A stretch of DNA of 64,000 nt from Serilophus lunatus (taxonomy: Eukaryota > Chordata > Aves > Passeriformes > Eurylaimidae): positions 56,052 through 120,051 of the forward strand of contig VXBA01005105.1 in NCBI GenBank assembly GCA_013399895.1. The letters run 5' to 3'. Below, piece by piece: positions 12,645 to 25,000 of the stretch (the first letter of the stretch is position 1; each line of letters opens with the position of its first letter). The notes under the pieces were generated by a model. That model searched no databases and was not told the origin of the DNA. It saw only the letters and a list, made by a program, of their open reading frames with translations. The translations under genes were made by a program, and so were the position numbers.

Positions 12645-13197
12645 ATATTGGATATGAACTGCCAATGTGCTCTTGCAGCATAGGTCAATTTTATCCTGGT
12701 CTGCATCAAAAGAAATGTGTCCCGTAGGTCAAGGGTGGTGATTTTGCCCTTCTATTTCACTGTCATGAGATCCCACTGGGAGTACTGTGTCCAGCTTTGT
12801 GCCTGCAGCACAAGAAAGTCACAGACCTAGGGGTGTGGGTTGTTCTGCCTGGAGAAGTCTTGTGGAGACCTTATAGCAGCCTTTGAATACTTAAAGGGGG
12901 CTTATAAGGATGGAGAGGGTCTTTTTACCAGGATCTGTAATGATAGGACAACAGGAACAGATTTAAACTAAAAGATATAAAGGAAGATTTTTTTTCATGA
13001 TGTGTGTAGTGAGACACTGGAACAGGTTGCCCAGAGAAGTGATTGATGGGACCATCCCTGGAAGTCTTCAAGGTCAGGTTGAATGGGTCTTTGAGGAACC
13101 TGATCTAGTGGAAGATGTCTTTGCCTGTGACAGACAGTTTGATCTAGGTGATTTAAGGATCCCTTCTGACATGAAACATTCTATGGTTTTATGATGA
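12427..13197 (+). mobile_element. CR1 LINE, 5'-truncated, internally deleted
   Basis: It runs from the C-terminal part of the CR1 ORF2 through the 3' UTR to the CR1 3' end (ATTCTATGGTTTTATGAT). Landmarks in order are GACAGGCTTGAGAGATGGGC, GTCCTGCACCTGGGGCAAGG, GGAGAAGGATGTTGGGGTA, CTTATAGCAGCC, GAACAGGTTGCCCAGAGAAG and CTAGTGGAAGATGTC. Between CAGCACAAGAAAG (about 12810) and TTCTGCCTGGAGAAG (about 12845) roughly 100 bases of the CR1 consensus are missing, an internal deletion. Divergence appears substantial, indicating an old copy. Confidence 0.9.
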
Positions 13198-13877
13198 TCT
13201 CTAATTAAAAAAAAATCCATTGTGACCATTTCTGTTGATTTGTATGATGTTCTTATCAATATACTAGCCTTTCTAAAGGAAATTTTGATTCCCTTCTCTC
13301 AGATAGACTTTTCTCAACTTAGTTCTATCTATCCAAGAGATGGGTGAAATGTTAGCGTAAATAAATCAACATTACAATATCCTTTAACTTCCCTATGCCA
13401 GTGTGTCACTCACAGATCCCATTTTCATAAAGCCATCCTTATCTTTTATCAGAGCTATTTCCTGCATTAAGAAAGCTCCAATAACCTGATGACAAGTAAC
13501 TAGCTTTGAAATAAAACTGAAACACTGAGAGCAGTTGTAAATATATTTGACAAGTACGATTCAAGTTTCTTAAATTGAAATGTAAACAAAGTTACTAATG
13601 CGGCAACATGGGTATAAGTACAGTCAGGTCTCCATTAAGTCAGAGATTTGTAGCATTCAGTCTTGGAAGCAAAACACTTACCTAATGATCCTAAATGTCA
13701 CTATTCTTCAATTTCACTTATGCTACAGTCAAACATAAAGATAACTGTGGACCAGAATGAAATCACACAAATCTTAATCTCAAGAGTAGTGAGACTAAAA
13801 GCTATAATTTTCTTTATGATCATGTTTTGATCATTAATCATGCTTTTGGTTTATAGCATTTTTTGCCTATTTTCTTA
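13198..13877. other. AT-rich spacer
   Basis: Nothing recognised: unique AT-rich DNA between the CR1 copy and the LTR at 13883. Confidence 0.6.
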
Positions 13878-13882
13878 CTTTG

Positions 13883-14832
13883 TGTGGTGGACTGGGTGCC
13901 TGTTTTTTACCAGAACTGCAGTGGATTGGTGGTGGCGAGCAAGTGGCCCAGCCTTGGCTAAGGTGAGTGTGGAGCTGGGACATGCTGCAGCAGCACGGGT
14001 CGTGTGTGCATGGGCTGGGGGTGGTGGATGGCGGCTTTGGCGTGGTCCCTGGGAGGGGAGGAGTGTTCATGACACTGTCCATGCTGTGGCCTCAACCTAC
14101 TACTGGCTCGGGGACCTACATGGCTGGGCATGGGTAGAGTTGTGCCCTCTTGTGCTGCCAGGGCTGATTCACTGTGTGGCAGAGGAACAGGCAGCAATGC
14201 AGCTCAGCAGCAGGATTGCCATGATGATAGCGGGTCTGCAGTGAATGAACGGCACAGAGTGGCAGCGCACAGCAGCTGCTGTGTGGGCTCAGGGGATGAT
14301 GTGTTTCTGACGCAGGGAAGCACAGTTGCTCTCTGCTGTGTGGCTGGGGATGGGGAGGAAAGAGTGAGAGTTTCCCATTGCAGCTCCAAGGAGGAAGGAG
14401 GTAGAATCTGGCTCTCCAGCATGTCTATCCACAGCTGCAAGTCCACTGTTCATCTGGATCAAACCCAACCACACCAGAGAACCAAACCCAATCCCACACT
14501 CAGAGGTTTCTTCTCCCCTCCACCCCACCAGCTCGTGAGGGGATTCTGGTCTGCCTCCCACCATTCTGAGGTGGTGTCTGCCATTTTTCCTGTGACCACT
14601 GAACTGGTCAAAGACTCATAAATTAACTCTAGTGGGGGACAAGGGTCCCTTCTGTTCCCTACATGTTGTTCAGTTTTGTTTGGCGATACAGGCTTTTCAT
14701 CCTGTGTTCCTCTCATTTAAATACATTATATATCTATCTCTCTCTATATATAATTAAAGAGTGACTGTCTCATGTTCTGCGTCTTGTGGTCTCATGCCTC
14801 CAAAGTTTAAATAACTGTCCCTAACTGGGACA
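13883..14832 (+). mobile_element. Solo LTR, 950 bp, with exact 5-bp TSD
   Basis: The element begins TGTGGTGGACTGGG and ends TCCCTAACTGGGACA, with canonical TG...CA termini, and is flanked by CTTTG at 13878-13882 and 14833-14837. The flanking identity extends to ACTTTG if one terminal base is shared. An ATTAAA signal near 14753 lies about 80 bases from the right end, suggesting plus orientation. The GC-rich left two-thirds yields chance open frames (13840-14244, 14130-14621) with no recognisable domain. Its relationship to copies A and B is plausible from general layout but not demonstrated. Confidence 0.75.
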
Positions 14833-14837
14833 CTTTG

Positions 14838-17074
14838 AATTTTCAAAATTCTTTTTTCTGCTTCTGGTCATTACTAAACCTTCCTGTTTAGATACAGAGA
14901 ATCAATACCCATGCTGACTTTTATACTGTAATTGGGTCTCCTCAACTTTTGGTCTTCACTTGGTTTCTTTAGGATTAACTACAAAGTCTTAATACATTTT
15001 ATTTCTTGCTGTGAAAATGCTTTTTTCAGTTCTTACATTATTTTCCTGTTTAGAGTTTATTTTTTCTACATTGTTTTCTAGGTGTCTATATCTTCTTAAA
15101 TAGTTAATAGCAAAATTGAATAAAACATTCCAACATCAGTATCACCAGATTTGCATGTCTAATGCTCTTTTTTTTTCTTGATCTGTCATTTCACTCCAAC
15201 TGTATAATTGTATTATTGATCCTGACTTCCTAATTTTATTTTTCTAAAATTTCACTTCTTTCAAAATAATGTAGTTATTGTTTAAATTTGTGCGTATATA
15301 TTCATGTGTGCACATTTTAAGGGCGAGAGAATAATAACTTTGCTCTTGACTGAAAATGCATTTTATTTGAAAATGTCCCCCACCAAGCATCCATAATGAA
15401 TTCTGTAATTGCCTTTTACGTGCTGGCTACTACTTTAGCAGCTGGAGTCAGTTAAAATCTCCCCTTTTATTTCAGTTGTTATTAAAGCAGTGCCCTGAAA
15501 TTAATCGTTCCTGTTTCATTCTTCCAAAGTCATGATGCACTGTGTGTAAAAGCTTTTATTTTTTTCAACTGTTCTTTTTAGGATTCTCAGGAGAACTTTG
15601 TCTACCTTTGCAAATGACACAGATATGAGTTATAGCCAAACCCCATCACCAACTGTTTTGCTGGAGGTTTATCATGGTCTTGGAACTGATAAGTTTGTGA
15701 CAATGCGAAGTATTTGAAAGCATTCAGAAAAGTGGAAGTGCTGCAGGCTTTCTACTTTGTTTTTGATTTGTTTTTTTTTTTTTTTTTTTTTGTGCCCCTT
15801 TCTGTGTGTGCTTGTGTGTTTGTATCCTAGGAAACCACTGAAGGTGGAATTTGTGAACTGAGAGCTCATGGTTATACTAAACATTAGACAGATTTCAGAT
15901 TTGATAAGTTTTTAGGAAATCAGGTAATGTCGGTTTCATTTTCTATTAAAAAACCCCTATCATTTTCTTTGCAGAAAGATTATTTGAATAAGTGAGCCAA
16001 AGTACTAAAAAATATAAATAAGTGAATTGATGACTTTATCAAAACAACTGGAATAAGGGTCACTCAATAATTTTCCTTTAAAAATCTAGGGCATGATTCC
16101 CATCTCTGTGTGTTGCTTCACTACCATATCAGTGAAGCTTTACTGAGAGTAATGGAGGTACATAATGTAAAGGAGTATATTTCTGATTTGATCATTCATC
16201 AAACTACAGTACTTAGTAAAGAGAAACACAGTAAGAGATCCTAAAACCAGGAGATCTGACACTAAAATTCAGAAATCAAGATTAAATTACTTTGTACTTC
16301 ACACAGAGAGCAATAAATATATGCAGTGAATTGGTGAAGAAGACAATTGAAGTAGCATGTAAATAAACCTTGATTTATTCATAGAAAATCAGTAAACGAA
16401 AGTGTAGAATAGAAAGAGAGGACACTGGTATTAAAACAAAATTTAAAAAGTAAACAATATTTTATAATGTTTTTAATTCTTACGACATGTCTAGCGCATA
16501 TTGTTCTGAAAAGAGATAAAATGGAAGAAAAAGACAAAATTCAACATGCATCTACTCTGTTGGCATGGGCAGATAAGTGTGCAATTAACCGACAGCTATT
16601 CATGATTAAGCTGCTCAGAAATCCATAAATAGTGGGCTTCATTGGACAGCATGTGACAACTATATTGTCCACCAAATACCAGTAAGCCCAAATTGCATCT
16701 TGTATTCTATGAAAAAAAAAGGGCTACTAAAAATGATAATCTGACTGTGGTTCTGTTTCCAAGGAAGAAAAGATGGGTCAATGATATTTTCATACTTCTT
16801 AGACCTTCCTGTAAGCAGTTGCTGAAAGAAAAGTTTCAAAAATTGAATATGGAGCATGTCCCTTTTCGGAATAGCTTTCTTTTCTCCTAAGTCTTGAACC
16901 ATGATAACACATTTGATCAGTAAAGGAAAAATTATTTTAGCACCAGGCTCTCTTGCACTATTTTGTCCCTTCAAGTGTTTCTAGAATTTGTTTTCATTTG
17001 TGGAAACTGTAAGTGCAAGTAGACTGTGAGAACACCTACTTCTTTAAGGTTATTAGATCAAGGACATTTTTAAT
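14838..17074. other. AT-rich stretch without a recognisable gene
   Basis: No gene. It holds a TA/CT microsatellite remnant just before it at about 14725-14752 (inside the LTR) and a T-run of about 20 at roughly 15771-15791. Frames at 16660-16974 and 16693-16890 have no recognisable domain. Confidence 0.55.
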
Positions 17075-17169
17075 TAAAAGTTGGGCTAGATGATCATTGT
17101 AGGCCCCTTCCAACTGAAATATTCCAACCTTATTCTAATTCTTTCTTATTCTTATTCTTACTCTTCTAG
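17075..17169 (+). mobile_element. CR1 LINE 3' end, short
   Basis: GGGCTAGATGATCATTGTAG followed by GCCCCTTCCAACTGAAATATT is the diagnostic CR1 3' terminus. It is followed by a short TTCTTA-type repeat (17137-17165) that replaces the usual ATTCTATGA tail. Only the last 90 or so bases are present, a strong 5' truncation. Confidence 0.85.
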
Positions 17170-18110
17170 TGTTAGCAACTGGTGTGGGATCACAGATCCC
17201 AGAGTGAAGTGCTTGGGTGCAACCTTTGGGTTGTTTGCATTTTACGCAAACCCAATGTGTGCAGGTGCATGTGTTTAATTCATTACCAAACTTCAATCTG
17301 AACTTACCAGCACGGCAAGCATGGGAGCTTGGGAGGAGAACTTTTCTATGGGGGTGGATGTGGTCCCCAGGGTACAGGGTTCTTGTGAGGTGAGTGTAAG
17401 AGTATGCATAAGTTCACTAGGGAACATCAAACTGCACCCATGATTCAGGAAGACACCCCAGGTCTGGACAGAGGTATCAGGCAGGCAGTGGGCTTCTGCA
17501 GGTATTTGAGGTGACTTGTGAGTGCAGGGTGCCTTTAGGGTAGGTGCATCAGTACTTGAGCATTTGCTAGCAAGCACTGAGCTGGACCAGTTCGTGAGTA
17601 GGATACCTATAGAGCAGGTAAGATGGACCCAGGATCCAGACAGCGGTATCAAATGGACCAGGCAATCCATGATTCTGTATGTGCTTGTGAATCTATAATA
17701 TCAAGGATGCACTTTCAATAGTGTGCTTCAATCTGTACCCGTTGAAGACTAGGAACAGGACTTGAGTCTCTGTGCTTGTGTTTCCCATGAGTATTAGTGG
17801 CACTACTGCCCCAAGGCAGTACCCTGTTTGTTGTACTCTGTAGCTGACCATGCCAGTGCTGTCTGCATGTATATCTCGTATATACACTTAACCTCACTAC
17901 TGGCTGGACTTGAAAGCTAGAAAGCAGCAGTCATATCCCCCAGCCTAGGAAGGAGACCACTGAGGGCTGGGATGCCCTGGGCTGGACTCCAGCAGAAGGA
18001 ACAGAGGAATTCCCAGGACCCAGAGCCTGCGTTACAGATCAGAGGCTTTGCAACATTCTTTAGCAGAAACAACATGGAGAATAAAAGGAAGAGCAGATAA
18101 GAGAGCAGCA
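17170..18110. other. Unclassified GC-elevated block after the CR1 3' end
   Basis: The sequence from TGTTAGCAACTGGTG onward is clearly less AT-rich than its surroundings until about 18110, the behaviour of the LTR islands elsewhere in the window. I could not find TG...CA ends with a duplication or a clear promoter layout. Frames on the minus strand (17293-17670, 17917-18111) have no recognisable domain. It may be an undated repeat, or a conserved or transcribed segment. I cannot decide from sequence alone. Confidence 0.3.
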
Positions 18111-19156
18111 TTGTTATCTTACCATAACTTTGAGGTACTAGGGTAAAATCAAGATAATTTGAGAAATCTTTGTCCTGAAATTTTGTATGCTAACTGAAAC
18201 TGCCTTTGATTGTTCTACGAGGTTAAGGACATCTGCATACATAAAACATTTGCAAGTACTGACTGCTTATATTTTTATAAAATTTGATAGTTAAAGAGAA
18301 CTAGATGAACGTTTTAGGCATAGATACATGCATTGTAAATTGAGGTAGTCTCCAGAAACAGCTCAAGGAAGTAAAGGCTTGCTACTAAAATGATTTCTTT
18401 GTGTTTTCAATTTTTTTAAAAAAAGAATATTGATGTGAAATATAGATCATGGTGATTTAGTAAATAATTTACAAACTAAAAATGAAACCATTCAAAAACT
18501 CCGAATTTTTGAATAATTTTATTATATCTAATACTTTCAGTTGTGTGAAATTTGCTCATATTAAAGAGTTATACAAAAGGACAATGATACATTTTAGACT
18601 GTTGTAGTTCTAGATTTTCCTTACAGAGACATAGTCTTAACTGCGAGATTTATCTGAAAGCATAATATAGGAGGATGGATGATCTTAGTATTTGAACACC
18701 AGGTAAGGCCACAAGAGAGTTATTTCTTAACTTTGCCAGATATCTGTTTGACCTTGGACAAAATCTTACAACTTCAGTTTTTATCTGGTTAAAAAAATGA
18801 AAAAAAACCTTAAGTTTTCTCTCATTGCTTAGACATCTCTCCCCCTTATTCATCCCCAGACTTGAAAATGTTAAAGTTTTCAGCATGTAGCATATGACGT
18901 ATTACATATTATCCTTATCTGTATTCTTTGGTATCATTAGCAGACTTTCATTGGACTATGTATTGTACGTGTCTATATTCAAAATGTTGAGATAAACGTC
19001 ACAATTCACTTTTCCAGAGAAGCAGACTCTGTCCCATTGAATATTTCACTTTTACAAGAAGTGGCCTTTTGAGTGTATATTTTTGTCTTTTCATACACAT
19101 TAGTTGAATTGCAAGGAGAAAGAAATCAGTATTCACACTGCATTTACAGTCAGTAC
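18111..19156. other. AT-rich spacer
   Basis: No gene or repeat recognised. Confidence 0.6.
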
Positions 19157-19495
19157 TGTGGTGGTTTAAAACTAGTTGGGAATGAAACTCCAATTAAGCC
19201 ACTACCATTCACCCCCACTTTCTTCTGGTGAGAGAGAATACAAAGGCAGAGACTATGGGTTGAGATAACAATTTACTGAAAACAAAAAGCAATGGAACAA
19301 GAAATGCAAAGTAACAGCAACAATATTAACAACCAAGTATACAAAAGAGAGTGTGATTTACACACAAAAGGTGTTCACCACCTCAATTCAGTTCCATGTG
19401 GCCTCACGAGTCAAAGACAAGGTGGCAGTCAGTGTTCCCTGTTCTTGAGGCTGAGACAATGAGCAAACAATGGACAAACCCCCAGAAAGCTGGAG
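19157..19495 (-). mobile_element. LTR fragment, 3' part, minus orientation
   Basis: It starts TGTGGTGGTTTAAAAC, the inverted 3' terminus seen in other minus-oriented LTRs of this window (compare 35050). About 110 bases in lies GGGTTGAGATAACAATTTACTG, whose reverse complement resembles the AAATTGTTATCTCAACCC segment common near the 3' end of avian LTRs. The fragment stops at the TGGAG flanking the next element, so it appears to be interrupted. Its continuation was not identified with confidence, though 20556-20621 is a candidate. Confidence 0.5.
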
Positions 19496-20555
19496 TGTCT
19501 GTAAGAAATAATATATTGAGAATTAAGAACAATGAAAAACAGAGTTGCAAGGTGTAGTAATTCTATTAATAGTTATGTTTGTTAATGATAATCTACCTGT
19601 ATTAGAAGAAGGGGTTATTTTAAGGGAAGGTTCAACTTACTCTTTGTGTTATAATTTTTTTAAGTTCAGACATTATTAGGCGTATTTGTAACCGGCTAAC
19701 TGCAAGGCTAACTGCAGGAGCAGCTAGTAATAAGTAAACTTATACAAGGGAATTTGTTTTAAACAGAGGATTAAGTATAACTAACTGTTTTTGTTAAAAC
19801 AAAAATTTTACCTTGAATAAAAGTGTGTTTATAATAAAGTTTGTTTTATTTGATAAGTAGAATTTAGAATAATAAGTTGATAAGCAGAATTTAGTTTTAA
19901 ATGCATGGCTTAACAAACTGCTTTCACCAAATGTATGGTTTGCCTTTTGCTGTTTAGGCATTTATAGGAGGTAAAGTCAGCTAAGAGGACTCAGGAGCTA
20001 GAAGAGAGCAGGAGCTAAAAGATAGCCCCTTCAAGAGTTTCGTGTGGGTTTTTTTGTTTTGTTTTGTTTTTGTTTTTTTGATGGATCATAAACTGTGGCT
20101 AAGCTTCTTAAAAACTGGTCAACCAAGAGCTAAGACCACCACTAGGAATAATGAGGCTGCAACCAATCAGCTCAAAACAGTTCTGAAGTGGAGTTAAGTT
20201 CATGATGATGATGGACCTCTTACTTTATCTTTAAGACCCTCAAAAAGACCCTTAAGACCCTTCCCCAAATTAACTGAGTATGCCCAGAGGGGAGGAGAAA
20301 GGGGAAATACTCATGTAAATGATTTCTCGGAATTAATTTTAATAATCCCTTCTACCTCAGAATTGATTGTAATTACCCCTCCTGTTTTAATGAATATGCA
20401 ATGTACTCTGTGACAATTTTGTTATAAAATTCCTATCTGGCTAATGCCAGCTTGAGTCTCTGGTATTAGATGCCAGGCTCCTGATGCTGCTACTTTGCTC
20501 TGCTGTGTAACTTAATATCGCTTAATAAAATAGTGATCTATAACATTACACAGAG
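19496..20555 (+). mobile_element. Probable LTR inserted next to or into the 19157 LTR
   Basis: TATAAAAT at 20423-20430 and AATAAA at 20524-20529 are about 100 bases apart, followed within about 20 bases by ATTACACA. This is the compact U3-R-U5 layout of an ERV LTR in plus orientation. A 5-bp direct repeat TGGAG occurs at 19491-19495 and 20556-20560. With that repeat the element would start TGTCTGTAAG but end ACAGAG rather than CA, so the boundary is uncertain. An alternative end is at the CA of TTACACA (about 20552). A T/G low-complexity stretch (about 20048-20080) lies inside. Confidence 0.5.
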
Positions 20556-20626
20556 TGGAGCTCTGTCGTTTTTCACATGATCTTGTCTCACTGTGTTGCA
20601 TGCTTGTGTTCAACTCTGTGTTATGC

Positions 20627-22054
20627 TGTCGTGATGGTTTAAGACCACTTTTATCGTCTAGGGGCAGGTTCAATAAAGGTGACGGAAAACTGAACAGAGT
20701 TTGCAGCAGGTGAACAGTTTATTACAGGGGGTTTAAATTAGGGAAGAAGGGATAACCCAAAGGGACCCCAAAATTACAGAGAAACACTTGACACACAGGG
20801 AAAAAAAACACAAAAGGGAACAAAAAAATAAAAAAAAATGAAAGGGAATTATTCCCTCAGCTAAATGGGTAGCTGAAGAAAACAGGAGGGAAGGGTAGGA
20901 AAAGACGTTTCTATCCCTCCCTCTCTGCTGGAAGGACTCCCTGGCTTTTGAAGTTCTCTGAAAAACACAAAAAAGAAGTGAAAATGACTCCCTCCCACCA
21001 CCTCCCCAAAGGGTTACTTGCTTGCCGAGAGAAATGGGTGAAACCATACCGTGGGGCCTGCAGGCACTGAGGACAGGAGCTGCGTGTTTCCCCTCGGAAC
21101 AGCCAAAGAAGAGAGCTCGGAAGGGCTGTTGCCCTCCACTTTTAAGCCTTCTCGTTCTCGTGTGGATCTCATTGCCTTCTTCTGGGCCAAACCGTCACTT
21201 CATTGGTCAGTGGGGCCGAACCCCGCCTTGGTTTCCGGTGTTTTCCCGCTGAAGAAACACACATTCAGGTCCCCAGTCACCATCTTTGTTTTCACGGCTG
21301 CAGCACTTTGGAGACACCCCGGTGCCATTGCCGCCCTTATCACTAGTACGGTGCCAGCGTTGGCTTCCCATCGCTGTCCAAAAGTGGTGGCCACACTCAG
21401 GTTCCCAGCCAGGGCCAGCGCAGAGCTTCCGCATCCATGGCACTGCCCTGGCTGCCGCCCATGCGCCTCCTGAGCTGGGACTGAGGGACCCCACACACTG
21501 TCCGGAGAGGGGGGAGCAGGCGGGAACAGAGGCCGTCCCAGCTCTGGGACCAAGGGACCACGTGCGGCACGAGACAGCCCCGGGGCCATACATGCCAGCG
21601 GCTGGTGATCGGCCCTTGTGGCTGCTGCAGCNNNNNNNNNNNNNNNNNNNNNNNNNNNNNNNNNNNNNNNNNNNNNNNNNNNNNNNNNNNNNNNNNNNNN
21701 NNNNNNNNNNNNNNNNNNNNNNNNNNNNNNNNNNNNNNNNNNNNNNNNNNNCCCAAACCAGTACAGCTGTCCATTCCCCTCAGCTGTATTTGCTTCTTAG
21801 GTGTCTCAGCTGTATTCATCTGAGGGATGGGAAGGAACAGATAGTTGTGGAAGAGGGAGACAATCCACAGCCCTGGTCACTGGCCACTTACCAGAGGAAC
21901 AAAGAAAACAAAATGGTGCACTTCTGGTGTATTCCTCCCCAAACCATGTCCATAACATGGCTGGTATAGAATAGCAACCTAGCCCTACCCACACAGCTCT
22001 AGGCTTCATCCCGCTCTCTGCAACTAGGACAAGTATATATGACATTGTTTTCCA
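20627..22054 (-). mobile_element. Solo LTR with exact 5-bp TSD, contains the assembly gap
   Basis: The plus strand begins TGTCGTGATGGTTTAAG and ends GACATTGTTTTCCA, giving TG...CA ends flanked by TATGC at 20622-20626 and 22055-22059. The minus-strand AATAAA (TTTATT at 20718-20723) near the left end shows minus orientation. A plus-strand CATTGGTCAG (about 21202) aligns with the CCAAT segment of copy A, and CTTTTAAGCC (about 21140) sits where copy A has its TATA box, so it appears to be a diverged relative. The frames from 21022 to 21969 and their minus-strand shadows run through the gap and are artefacts. Confidence 0.75.
21632..21751. other. Assembly gap of 120 N
   Basis: An unresolved run of 120 N inside a GC-rich part of the LTR at 20627-22054. 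The size may be an estimate. Any translated frame crossing it is meaningless. Confidence 0.99.
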
Positions 22055-22059
22055 TATGC

Positions 22060-25000
22060 ATAATAATTTTTATATTTTATATATCCAGCATGTTTTATGT
22101 TCAGTAGAATTAAAAGTTTTTTGCAGTCTAAAGAAAGGAAACGAACAGTACTCTGTCAAGTACTGCCAGCCATTTTTAATTTAATGGTAATATTTTTTAT
22201 GTCCACCAGTTTTAAATCCCCTATCAAATCGGAGATTTTGACCCATGAACAGTGTTTCTTTAGGGTAACATAAGAAATATGGAAAATATTCAAGTAGCAA
22301 AAATTCTTCATACACATTTAAAAACATAACAATCAGCATATAGGAGTAACATATACTAAATACCTGGATTAAGGCTGGAGGGTGAAAATAGTTTTACTTG
22401 GCTTTTTTCTAGCTACAATTATAAGGTATTAGGCCTTGTTATATTTTATGTTATGCTTTTATGAATAGCACAAGTAGCAATTGCATTTAATGCAAAAAAA
22501 AAAAAAAAAGGTTAATTGGTGACCTCAACAATTTAATTCCAAGGAATACTAAATTTATTTATCTTCCACTGTAAATTAAAAAAATATTTGCTTGAAGCCA
22601 ATGAACTGGTTCAAAGATAAGCATATATTTAAGCATTGTTTTAACATGAAATAGAGCTAAACATGCACATGAACATCTTCCTCAGTTTGAAATTAAAACA
22701 CACATAGGTCATAGAATGAAGTGCAAATAATGATGAATGTAGTTATATATATGCATCCATGTTTATGTATACATTCCTCGAAATATGTTTATTTTACTGA
22801 GGGTTAAGCCTGATTGTCCAAAAGTCCTAATTTCAACAATTTTGCAAAATATTGTACAAACACAAAACGAATCCCCCTAATAAAATGCATGTCAGAGTCT
22901 GAAGATGCATGTTTTATTTAAATTTCTTTCCCATCGTAATGGATAACGGTGATTCACCTGCTACCATTTCTTTCTTAAACACAAGATTTCACTTAAAAAA
23001 AAAAAAAGTATCTATCTTGTATTAAACCTTAGATGGTGAGCCCCACAGAGTGTATCTAAAGGGAGAACAGCTGGAATTTGTAAAAATAGGATTTGATATT
23101 AATTAATAAAAGTAATATCCAGGTAACTTGAATTAATGACTGTATTTTAACACTCAAGTTGTACTTCTGGTCCTAATACATGGAAGATATTTAACTCTTC
23201 TGTGTGAGTCATGTTTAGAATAACAAAGTATGATTTGACTCTTGCTGCAAAGAGGGATACTGTACCCTACTGATGTAATCATGAGCACAGTGTGAGTATG
23301 TCTCATTACATCAACACAATTTAGCATAATATAAAATCCCACAGAGGAGAAATAATAAGCTGAAGAGAGAGTGTGAAGGATGACCATTAAATACTTTCCA
23401 CTTTGCAAAGGAGATATTGAGGTACAACACAATTATTAGCCTCTTATCACACATGTAAAGTGTAGAGATCTACAGATAAAAATTCTACGTACTCCTTGGA
23501 ATATTATTTTTGCTGTTGTTAATATTATCACTTTATTAACAACAAAAGGACAGAAAAATAATTATGGATAGGTCACAGCAAAGGTTGCTGGGTCAAATTA
23601 AAAATCATTTATAAACAGCTTCCATGAAGAATGTTTAATAAGATGGTATATCACTTCAAAGGGATTCAGAGAATGTATCCATTCAGTTGTAACTACATAA
23701 AATGTCATTTTAATTAGAGTCTCAAAGCTAGATTTGACAACATATATGTAAGCTGTGCAATGTTGAATCACAGAAGACTACTAAAGGTGATTTTTAGAGT
23801 GGAATGTAGGAACAACTGAAATGATCAAATGAGTTAAGAGTACTGTCAGATATTGCTGTCAGTAAAACACATGGCTCTACTCATCTGTGGCACTAATCAA
23901 CAGAAATGGTTGGCTGTCAGATGGAGTATACTTGTTCAAGCTAAAGTGTTCGTCCTTTCTGGGTATAAAAAATGATTCTTCTGCATCTCTTCTAGAAATA
24001 ATTCAAATTCTATGGCCCATACAATGTGTGTGTAAACATGTTTAATGTAGATCTTCACATGGTTAGCTATGTTTATGATAAAGAATCATGAAAACAACTT
24101 TTCATTACATAGTCTACAAAAAAGCAATTTCTTTCTCCAAAACAAACTGATGAAGCAGCTTTCCAGAAAATTAATAATTGCATTGGTGAAAATTAGAATT
24201 TGTTTTAGAATTTATTTTCTATAGAAAGTTTTCTTTTCTTTTTCACTGATTAATGCCCTCAGTTAAGTTATAGTTTCATTCTTATACCATATATAATTTT
24301 ATTATATTTAAAAAAATAAGGGAAATAGGTTTTATTTCTGTCTAGCTTTATCTTTGTAGTACCATGAATTTTAAGATGCTTTTAAGAAAGCCATGAGGTC
24401 AGAAAAAGTTGCAGGTTTAAGGATACTTGAAATCTAATCATTAATCATCACCTCTAATTTTGTCAGTTTAAGGACAGCATATGATTTATTTTAAAACACA
24501 CAAGAAATGTTAATTCTACAGCACGTTATCGGCTTACCTTTTAAGCACTGTAATCCTTCTTAAGTTTCTTCTAGTCATAAGGGTGTTGATAGCCAGAATT
24601 ACCTATTAAACTTCAGTATAAAATATCAGAGTCTTGTTTTATTTCATGGAAGTCTGATCATTTCTTTAGAGGTACTTTTCAATTATGAAAATTTTGTGTT
24701 GCAATGAGGGGTTAATTTTGCTAAAGAGAGGAATGGAAAGCTATATTTTTCAAATTTCGTTCTGATGATTCCATTTGTCTCAAAGTCAAACTTATAAATA
24801 TATGCATTTGTTGGAATTTTTGCTGTATAGTCTGATTTGATTCATGAAATTGAGTTTCTGTGATTCTTCTGAGCAGAAATTAGTCTTATTTCTAAAAATT
24901 CATCAATAACCACATATTTCTCACAGTACCTCATAGAAAACAGATTCCTCTTTCTTGGACAGTACAAAGAATTGTATTTAAACACTGTGTCTGGTGTTTC

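Noticed and set aside
21286..21969. 227-aa open frame
   Set aside because: It runs through 120 N of unresolved sequence inside an LTR. The frame continuity is fictitious.
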